From NCBI RefSeq assembly GCF_007858255.1, contig NZ_VFEU01000013.1:61709-125708 (forward strand): 64,000 nucleotides of DNA, in the 5' to 3' direction. Position numbers and translations under genes: made by a program. Under the pieces are notes generated by a model that saw only the letters and a list, made by a program, of their open reading frames with translations, ran no database searches and was not told where the DNA came from. This DNA comes from Pseudomonas rhodesiae (GTDB lineage Bacteria > Pseudomonadota > Gammaproteobacteria > Pseudomonadales > Pseudomonadaceae). Positions 58,235-64,000 of this stretch are shown here, piece after piece (position 1 is the stretch's first letter; the number at the start of each line of letters is the position of its first letter).

Positions 58235-59638
58235 ATGCGTTCGCTCGTCAGCGCAGTGCTTGTCTCTACGATGTTCGCGGCCCCGGCCATGGCCGAACCC
58301 CGCTCGTTTTCGCTGAATGACCCCAGCGGCCAGTTTCTTGTCGAAGTGCTGTTCCCGGATGTGCCGCAGGACTTGCAGCAACTGGCGCCGGCGCTGATCA
58401 CGCTGCGCGACAAAACCTCCCTGGCGATCCTCCAGCAATTTTCCACACCCGCCGCCGGAGTGCCGCTCGATGGCGACGGCAAGACCCTGGACTGGCGCCT
58501 GGTCGGCGAAGACGGCGTGGTGTATTTCGCCGATATCGACCGGGACGGCCGCCAGGACCTGGCGATTCGCAACGGCGACGGCGCCGATGCAGGCTTTCAG
58601 TCGAACTACGATGTGTACCTGCAAGACCCCCAGCAACCGCGCTGGGTGCTCAACCGCCCCCTCACGGACCTGGCGAACGAGACCTCCGGCGGCATGTTCT
58701 CGGTCACCCCCAAGGACGGCATCATCCATTCGCAGACCGACCGTGGCTGCTGCTGGACCCGCGCCAGCCGTTGGCAAATGCGCAACGGCGAGCTGGTACG
58801 ACTCAGCGCGTATACGCAGCAGGAAGTACCGGCCAGCGACGATGACGACACCAGCATGCCCAAGGGCTACATGCTGCGCACCACTGGCGAATGGAAGGAC
58901 GGCCAATGGCACGAAACCCCTCGGTTGGAAGGGCCGGTCAACGAAGACCCACAGATGCTCGCCGGCACCCTCAACGGCAAGATCCCGGTGCAGCTCTGGT
59001 ATCAGCAGCAAGGCGAGGTACTGATCGGCGAAGTGCGCTACACCAAAAGTGGCAGTGGCAAGCCGATCAAACTGGTGGGGTCGATAGGCGACTACGACGA
59101 CAAACCCTTCGTTTACCTGCACGAATCGACCGAGGATGGGCATCAGACCGGCACCTGGCAGATCACCCGCGCTAGCGTCGAACCGTTCGATTACAGCGGT
59201 GCCTGGGTCAGCAGCGGCAAGAAGGGCGCGTCTGAGCTGACGGTGCAATTGCACGCCGTGGACCGCGAGCCGGAGTACGCCAAGTACGGCGACGTAGCCC
59301 GCGACCAACGCAGCGGCCACTATCAGATGCGCGACGACTACCTGGGTCGCGACGGTGACCTCGACCTGAAGATCCTGCCGCAGCGCGACGCCCAAGGCCG
59401 GGAAGTGGCTGAATTCAGCGTGACCCTCAACGACACCGGCACCGGCAAACCCATTGTCACCACGCAACAGCGTGTGCCGATGGAAACCGACAACCTGATC
59501 ATTGTGCGCGCACCCCTGGCCGCCAAAGGCACTGGCCCGTACCACATTCAGTTGGTAAAAGATTTTGCGGTGATCAAGCACAACGCGGAGCCGGACTTCC
59601 CCGACTACCTGACGGGGATGTATCGCCGGCAGCCTTGA
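58235..59638 (+). CDS. Secreted protein of unknown function (XAC2610-like)
   Basis: A 467-residue protein with a clear cleavable signal peptide (RSLVSAVLVSTMFAAPAMA, cut before EPRSF). The mature part has a VYFADIDRDGRQDLAIRNGDG repeat-like segment as in calcium-binding FG-GAP/XAC2610-type proteins, a CC pair in TDRGCCWTRASRW, and a C-terminal half rich in beta-strand patterns (GEVRYTKSGSGKPIKLVGS, FDYSGAWVSSGKKG, LDLKILPQRDAQG). I do not recognise a catalytic motif. AAGGA 8 nt before the ATG sets the start. It is isolated between the REPIN array and the convergent aer gene; a periplasmic location is likely. Confidence 0.72.
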   Translation: MRSLVSAVLVSTMFAAPAMAEPRSFSLNDPSGQFLVEVLFPDVPQDLQQLAPALITLRDKTSLAILQQFSTPAAGVPLDGDGKTLDWRLVGEDGVVYFADIDRDGRQDLAIRNGDGADAGFQSNYDVYLQDPQQPRWVLNRPLTDLANETSGGMFSVTPKDGIIHSQTDRGCCWTRASRWQMRNGELVRLSAYTQQEVPASDDDDTSMPKGYMLRTTGEWKDGQWHETPRLEGPVNEDPQMLAGTLNGKIPVQLWYQQQGEVLIGEVRYTKSGSGKPIKLVGSIGDYDDKPFVYLHESTEDGHQTGTWQITRASVEPFDYSGAWVSSGKKGASELTVQLHAVDREPEYAKYGDVARDQRSGHYQMRDDYLGRDGDLDLKILPQRDAQGREVAEFSVTLNDTGTGKPIVTTQQRVPMETDNLIIVRAPLAAKGTGPYHIQLVKDFAVIKHNAEPDFPDYLTGMYRRQP

Positions 59639-59680
59639 CGCTGCCTTGGATGCATCCCCGCGCACCGCTGCAGGTTTGGC

Positions 59681-61246
59681 CTAGCGATTGAACCGCTCAA
59701 CCAACGCGTACTGAGTAGACGCGGTGTCGGTCAGCTCCTTGCTCAGGGTTGTCGATTGACGGGCCTGCACCGAGGTCTGATCGGCCAGCTCGGCAATGGT
59801 GGTGATATTGCGGCTGATCTCTTCGGCCACCGCGCTTTGCTCTTCGGTGGCGGCGGCGATCTGGGTGGTCATGTCGGTGATATGGGACACCGCCTCACTG
59901 ATGCCTACCAATGCCTGGTCGGCCTCCAGCACCCACGCCACGCCTTCCTGGGCTTGGCGCTGGCCGTTCTGCATGCTTTGCACGGCGTTGTTGGAGGACG
60001 CCTGCAACTGCGTGATCAGCCCATGGATCTGAGTGGTCGATTGCGTAGTGCGTTGGGCCAGCTGACGGACTTCGTCGGCCACTACGGCAAAGCCGCGCCC
60101 CTGTTCACCGGCGCGGGCTGCTTCGATGGCGGCGTTGAGGGCCAGCAGGTTGGTCTGGTCGGCGATGCCTTTGATCACATCGACCACGCTACCGATTTCA
60201 TCGCTGTCGCGGGCCAGTTGCGCCACGGTGACGCCGGTCTCGCCGACCACCGCCGACAAACGCTCAATGGCCTGGCGAGTATCGCGCGCCACGTCGCGGC
60301 CACGGCCGGTCAATACGTTGGCTTGCTGGGTAGCGTCGGCGGTGCGTTGCACATGGCTGGCGACCTCCTGAGTGGTGGCGGCCATCTGGTTGACGGCGGC
60401 CGAGACCTGTTCGGTCTCCACGCGCTGACGGTCCAGGCCCCGGGAGCTGGCGGAAGCCAGTTGGTCGGATTGAACGGCCAGGGTGCTGAGTTGTTCGGCA
60501 CTGTCCTGCAGGCGGGTGAGGCACGTTTTCAGGCGTGCGTTCTGGCTCTGGAAGGCGGTTTCCAAACGTGCCTGCGGGCCGCGAGCGTCGCTGTACATCT
60601 GCGCGATCAACGCATCGGAGGTGGACGGCTCGACCCCTTGCAGCAGGCGCAAGGTGCTGCCATGGCGCGCGCTCGAACAAAGCAGGCCGATGGGCACCGC
60701 CACTGCCACGGCGACCGCGACCGCCACTGGCGCACTGAGAAACAACCCGGCCAGGCTGCCGGCAATACCGCTGGCCATATAGGGCACGCAGCTCAATAGA
60801 CGGGGCAGCCAGGCGTCTTGGCGCGGTACAGCGGTTTTGCCTTGGCTGATCCGTTGATAGAGGGCCTGGGCGCGGCGGATTTCATCGGCGGTGGGCTTGA
60901 CCCGCACCGACTCGAAACCGACCACCCGGCTGCCGTCGAATATAGGCGTGACGTAGGCGTTGACCCAATAATGGTCGCCGTTCTTCGAGCGGTTCTTGAC
61001 GATGCCCATCCAGGGCAAGCCCTGTTTGAGCGCGCTCCACATGTGCGCGAATACGGCCGGCGGAACGTCGGGGTGACGCACGATGTTCTGGGGCGCACCG
61101 ATCAGATCGTCACGTTCAAAGCCGCTGATTTCGACAAAGGCATCGTTGCAGTAAGTGATCATGCCCTGCACATCGGTGGCGGAGATGAGTTTCTGCTGCG
61201 GCGCGAGGGAAATCTCGCGTTGTGTTACGGGCTGATTGTTGCGCAT
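59681..61246 (-). CDS. aer: Aerotaxis receptor, Aer-like (PAS-MCP)
   Basis: A 521-residue receptor. The N-terminal PAS domain (about 10-120) has the Aer signature: LISATDVQGMITYCNDAFVEISGFERDDLIGAPQNIVRHPDVPP and WMGIVKNRSKNGDHYWVNAYVTPI; in E. coli Aer this domain holds FAD and senses redox. A hydrophobic hairpin (about 165-205) anchors it, with an odd alternating Val-Ala run. The MCP domain has tip ADQTNLLALNAAIEAARAGEQGRGFAVVADEVRQLAQR. No periplasmic domain, as expected. GGAG 8 nt upstream supports the start. It should steer the cell to favourable oxygen or redox levels through a CheA system. Confidence 0.92.
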   Translation of the reverse strand: MRNNQPVTQREISLAPQQKLISATDVQGMITYCNDAFVEISGFERDDLIGAPQNIVRHPDVPPAVFAHMWSALKQGLPWMGIVKNRSKNGDHYWVNAYVTPIFDGSRVVGFESVRVKPTADEIRRAQALYQRISQGKTAVPRQDAWLPRLLSCVPYMASGIAGSLAGLFLSAPVAVAVAVAVAVPIGLLCSSARHGSTLRLLQGVEPSTSDALIAQMYSDARGPQARLETAFQSQNARLKTCLTRLQDSAEQLSTLAVQSDQLASASSRGLDRQRVETEQVSAAVNQMAATTQEVASHVQRTADATQQANVLTGRGRDVARDTRQAIERLSAVVGETGVTVAQLARDSDEIGSVVDVIKGIADQTNLLALNAAIEAARAGEQGRGFAVVADEVRQLAQRTTQSTTQIHGLITQLQASSNNAVQSMQNGQRQAQEGVAWVLEADQALVGISEAVSHITDMTTQIAAATEEQSAVAEEISRNITTIAELADQTSVQARQSTTLSKELTDTASTQYALVERFNR

Positions 61247-61408
61247 TCCGACTACTCCATGGTTGCACTGAGTCCATCGGCGGCAAGTCACAAAAAATTA
61301 ATACTCATTTGGTAATTGCCCTGCCGTCGGTCAAAAGCCTGAAACTTCCCGAGGAAAAACCCCATAATGGCGGCCATTTTTGTTTAGCCGTTATTCTGGT
61401 GTGCCCGC

Positions 61409-63607
61409 ATGGAAATTAAGGTCAACTTTCTCGACAACCTCCGGCTTGAAGCCAAGTTCGATGACTTCACGGTGATTGCCGACCAGCCTATTCGCTACAA
61501 AGGCGATGGCTCGGCCCCGGGCCCCTTCGATTACTTCCTGGCGTCGTCGGCGCTGTGTGCGGCGTACTTCGTGAAGCTGTACTGCCAGACGCGCAATATC
61601 CCCACCGAAAATATCCGCTTGTCGCAGAACAACATCGTCGACCCGGAAAACCGCTACAACCAGATTTTCAAGATTCAGGTCGAGTTGCCGGCGGACATCT
61701 CCGATAAGGACCGTCAAGGCATCCTGCGTTCCATCGACCGCTGCACCGTGAAGAAAGTGGTGCAGGCCGGGCCGCAATTCGTGATCGAAGAAGTAGACAA
61801 CCTCGACGCCGACGCCCAGGCCTTGTTGATGCCCAGCGCGTTGTCCGACGGCGGTACCTATATCGCCGGTAAGGACCTGCCGCTGGAACAGACCATCGCC
61901 AATATGTCCGGCATCCTGGCTGACCTGGGCATGAAGATTGAAATCGCGTCGTGGCGCAATATCGTGCCGAACGTGTGGTCGCTGCATATCCGCGATGCTC
62001 ACTCGCCGATGTGCTTCACCAACGGCAAGGGCGCGACCAAAGAGAGCGCTCTGGCATCGGCCCTGGGCGAGTTCATCGAGCGGCTCAACTGCAACTTCTT
62101 CTATAACGACCAGTTCTGGGGCGAAGAGCTGGCCAACGCGGCGTTCGTGCATTACCCCGATGAGCGCTGGTTCCAGCCCGGCCCGAACGATGAACTGCCG
62201 CCGGAAATCCTCGACGCCTATTGCCTGAAGGTCTACAACCGCGATGGCGAACTGCGTGGCTCGCACCTGTTCGACACCAACTCCGGCAACGAGGCGCGCG
62301 GCATCGTATCGCTGCCGTTCGTGCGTCGCTCCGATGACGAGGTGGTGTATTTCCCGTCCAACCTTATTGAAAACCTCTACCTCAGTAATGGCATGAGCGC
62401 CGGCAATACCTTGGCCGAAGCCCAGGTGCAGTGCCTGTCGGAGATCTTCGAGCGGGCGGTGAAGCGCGAAATCATCGAAGGCGAATTCGCCCTGCCGGAC
62501 GTGCCTGCCGAGGTGCTGGCCAAGTACCCGAACATCCTGGCGGGTATTCAGGGTTTGGAGGCCCAGGGTTTCCCGGTGCTGGTCAAGGACGCGTCCCTGG
62601 GGGGTGAATTCCCGGTGATGTGCGTGACCCTGATGAACCCGCGCACCGGCGGCGTGTTCGCCTCGTTCGGCGCGCACCCGAGCCTGGAAGTGGCGCTGGA
62701 GCGCAGCCTCACCGAACTGCTGCAAGGCCGCAGTTTCGAAGGCCTGAACGACCTGCCGCAGCCGACCTTCGAAGGCCAGGCGGTGACCGAACCGAACAAC
62801 TTCGTCGAGCACTTTATCGACTCCAGCGGCGTGGTGTCGTGGCGCTTCTTCAGTGCGCAGTCGGATTACGAGTTTGTCGAATGGGACTTCTCCGGCCAGG
62901 GTGAAAATTCCAACGCCGAGGAGGCCGCGACACTGTTCGGCATTCTCGACCATATGGGCAAAGAGTCCTATATGGCGGTGTACGAACACCTCGGTGCTAC
63001 GGCTTGTCGGATCCTGGTACCTGACTATTCGGAAATCTACCCGGTGGAAGATCTGATCTGGGACAACACCAACAAGGCCCTGTTTTTCCGCGCCGATATC
63101 CTCAACCTGCACCGCCTGGACGATGCAGAACTGGAGGCGTTGGTTGAGCGCCTGATCGAAAGCGAACTGGACGATTACACCGACATCACTACCCTGATCG
63201 GCATTGAGTTCGACGACAACACCGCGTGGGGCCAACTGACCATCCTGGAACTGAAACTGCTGATCTTCCTCGCCTTGCGCCAATACGAAGAGGCCAAGGA
63301 GTGCGTGGAGATGTTCCTGCAATACAACGACAACACCGCCGAGCGCGGGTTGTTCTACCAGGCGCTCAACGCCGTGCTGGAGATGGAACTGGACGACGAT
63401 CTGGAACTGGCGGACTACGAAGTTAACTTCCGGCGCATGTTCGGCGACGAACGCATGGACGCCGTGATCGGCTCGGTCAACGGCAGCGTGCGCTTCCATG
63501 GCCTGACTCCGACCAGCATGAAGCTCGAAGGGCTGGACCGGCACTTGCGCCTGATCGACAGCTACAAAAAACTGCATAGCGCGCGAGCGGCGGTGTCCAT
63601 CCGATAA
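61409..63607 (+). CDS. ycaO: OsmC-YcaO fusion protein
   Basis: A 732-residue protein. Residues ~1-140 are OsmC-like (FTVIADQPIRYKGDGSAPGPFDYFLASSALCAAYFVKLYCQTRNI), residues ~175-560 are a YcaO domain, and the last ~165 residues are acidic and helical (TPR-like: LALRQYEEAKECVEMFLQY). The YcaO part has ATP/Mg ligands in KGATKESALASALGEFIERL and AEAQVQCLSEIFERAVKREII. YcaO enzymes activate amide backbones with ATP; E. coli YcaO (no OsmC domain) assists RimO-dependent methylthiolation of ribosomal protein S12. No precursor peptide or thiazole-forming dehydrogenase is adjacent, so a housekeeping role is likelier than RiPP synthesis. Confidence 0.9.
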   Translation: MEIKVNFLDNLRLEAKFDDFTVIADQPIRYKGDGSAPGPFDYFLASSALCAAYFVKLYCQTRNIPTENIRLSQNNIVDPENRYNQIFKIQVELPADISDKDRQGILRSIDRCTVKKVVQAGPQFVIEEVDNLDADAQALLMPSALSDGGTYIAGKDLPLEQTIANMSGILADLGMKIEIASWRNIVPNVWSLHIRDAHSPMCFTNGKGATKESALASALGEFIERLNCNFFYNDQFWGEELANAAFVHYPDERWFQPGPNDELPPEILDAYCLKVYNRDGELRGSHLFDTNSGNEARGIVSLPFVRRSDDEVVYFPSNLIENLYLSNGMSAGNTLAEAQVQCLSEIFERAVKREIIEGEFALPDVPAEVLAKYPNILAGIQGLEAQGFPVLVKDASLGGEFPVMCVTLMNPRTGGVFASFGAHPSLEVALERSLTELLQGRSFEGLNDLPQPTFEGQAVTEPNNFVEHFIDSSGVVSWRFFSAQSDYEFVEWDFSGQGENSNAEEAATLFGILDHMGKESYMAVYEHLGATACRILVPDYSEIYPVEDLIWDNTNKALFFRADILNLHRLDDAELEALVERLIESELDDYTDITTLIGIEFDDNTAWGQLTILELKLLIFLALRQYEEAKECVEMFLQYNDNTAERGLFYQALNAVLEMELDDDLELADYEVNFRRMFGDERMDAVIGSVNGSVRFHGLTPTSMKLEGLDRHLRLIDSYKKLHSARAAVSIR

Positions 63608-63676
63608 GTCTTTCGCGCAGTTTGCTTACCAAAAAAAGCAGGCTCGCCGCGATGAGTGTGTCTTGCCCCGATTCCT

Positions 63677-63750
63677 TGTGGTCAGCATAAAGATAGGTGG
63701 CACCGCGCTTCCCTGTGGTCAGCATAAAGATTGGTGGTACCGCGCCACCC
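63677..63750. repeat. Direct repeat, two copies of 37 bp
   Basis: TGTGGTCAGCATAAAGAT starts at 63677 and again at 63714, exactly 37 bp apart; the copies differ at about five positions toward their ends (AGGTGGCACC versus TGGTGGTACC). It directly abuts the REPIN that follows. Too few copies and no spacer variation, so not a CRISPR. Confidence 0.7.
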
Positions 63751-63751
63751 G

Positions 63752-63880
63752 GTGGTGAGCAAGCTTGCTTGCGCTGGGCTGCGCAGCGGCCCCAAAGCCG
63801 GGCGGTGGGTTTGACCTGAAAGGACGCGGTGGGTGGGAGAGGGCTGCTGCGCAGCCCAGCGCGGGGCAAGCCCGCTCATA
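63752..63880. repeat. REPIN-like inverted REP pair at window end
   Basis: Left REP GTGGTGAGCAAGCTTGCTTG leading to CGCTGGGCTGCGCAGC and right REP GCTGCGCAGCCCAGCGCGGG leading to GCAAGCCCGCTCA, inverted, ~45 bp apart. Same family as 39494-39630. The gap 63608-64000 holds this element and the 37-bp direct repeat; the last 120 bases show no gene I can support. Confidence 0.75.
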
Positions 63881-64000
63881 CATGGACGCCCCCAGTATGC
63901 CAAGCACTCAATTCGTGAAAACACAGACGGGATAAGGTTGCAGCCATACATCCGGACTTTAAGTGAGGCGGTGCCTCTGTCCCTGATGGAATTCGCTGAT

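Noticed and set aside
57323..58316. Repeated frames of 65-121 codons across the REPIN array on both strands.
   Set aside because: They repeat because the DNA repeats. No ribosome sites and no sequence other than translated REPIN and spacer.
61290..61408. A sigma54-like GG-N10-GC (TGGTAATTGCCCTGCC) between aer and ycaO.
   Set aside because: Only the invariant GG and GC agree. The surrounding bases do not fit and there is no activator context.
61409..63607. YcaO as part of a peptide natural-product (RiPP) cluster.
   Set aside because: No precursor peptide, dehydrogenase, E1-like partner or exporter is nearby within the window, and the OsmC fusion is common as a stand-alone gene in pseudomonads.
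63677..63750. The 37-bp direct repeat as a minimal CRISPR.
   Set aside because: The two copies are directly adjacent with no spacer, and no cas gene is in the window.
63477..63951. Minus-strand frames near the window end with protein-like text (several overlapping).
   Set aside because: They run through the REPIN and 37-bp repeat and into the ycaO gene. REP palindromes of pseudomonads give such frames regularly.

Overview
The window is high-GC bacterial DNA, almost certainly from a Pseudomonas of the fluorescens group. The support is Pseudomonas-type REP/REPIN palindromes, a fused nitrate reductase/diflavin reductase, an OsmC-YcaO fusion, an Hcp close to P. aeruginosa Hcp1, and many chemosensory and cyclic-di-GMP genes. 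I see no rRNA, tRNA, CRISPR array, insertion sequence or phage module. All functions are read from sequence alone.

Layout. 0-13 kb is metabolic: the end of an APC permease, a small conserved gene, exonuclease III, an OBAP-type lipoprotein, a 49-residue lipoprotein, a TAXI-type TRAP transporter operon with its DUF1850 partner, a ClC channel/antiporter, and an inositol-like sugar locus (sugar porter, isomerase, Gfo/Idh dehydrogenase) divergent from a LacI-type regulator. Two matching operator-like inverted repeats lie in that divergent gap.

13.2-31.0 kb is a sensory block. A ten-gene chemosensory operon (short MCP with a CheZ-like motif, CheY, STAS protein, CheA, poly-HAMP MCP, two CheW, CheR, CheD, CheB) is followed by a multi-PAS kinase with a LuxR-type regulator. 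A dCache kinase with a degenerate receiver comes next, paired with an HD-GYP response regulator. 31-39.2 kb holds two cyclic-di-GMP genes (GGDEF; CHASE4-PAS-GGDEF-EAL), an Fsr-type exporter divergent from an AraC regulator, a GAF protein and ProP.

39.2-42 kb looks like accessory DNA: an orphan hcp, divergent from a translationally coupled pair that I propose to be a type VI effector and membrane immunity protein, flanked by REP elements. 42-50 kb has a hexuronate-type MFS transporter, a sorbosone-dehydrogenase-like lipoprotein with a DUF2231 membrane partner, a uvsE/small-kinase/nucleotidyltransferase operon and a dCache MCP.

50-57.4 kb is assimilatory nitrate/nitrite reduction: the NasA-CysJ fusion on the minus strand and nirBD on the plus strand. 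The 508-bp gap between them has, on each strand, a sigma54 promoter match, a pair of ANTAR-type hexaloop hairpins and an intrinsic terminator. This predicts that both transcripts need sigma54 activation and then NasT/NasR-type antitermination. 57.4-64 kb holds a four-copy tandem REPIN array, a secreted protein of unknown function, an Aer-like aerotaxis receptor, the OsmC-YcaO protein and a terminal REPIN.
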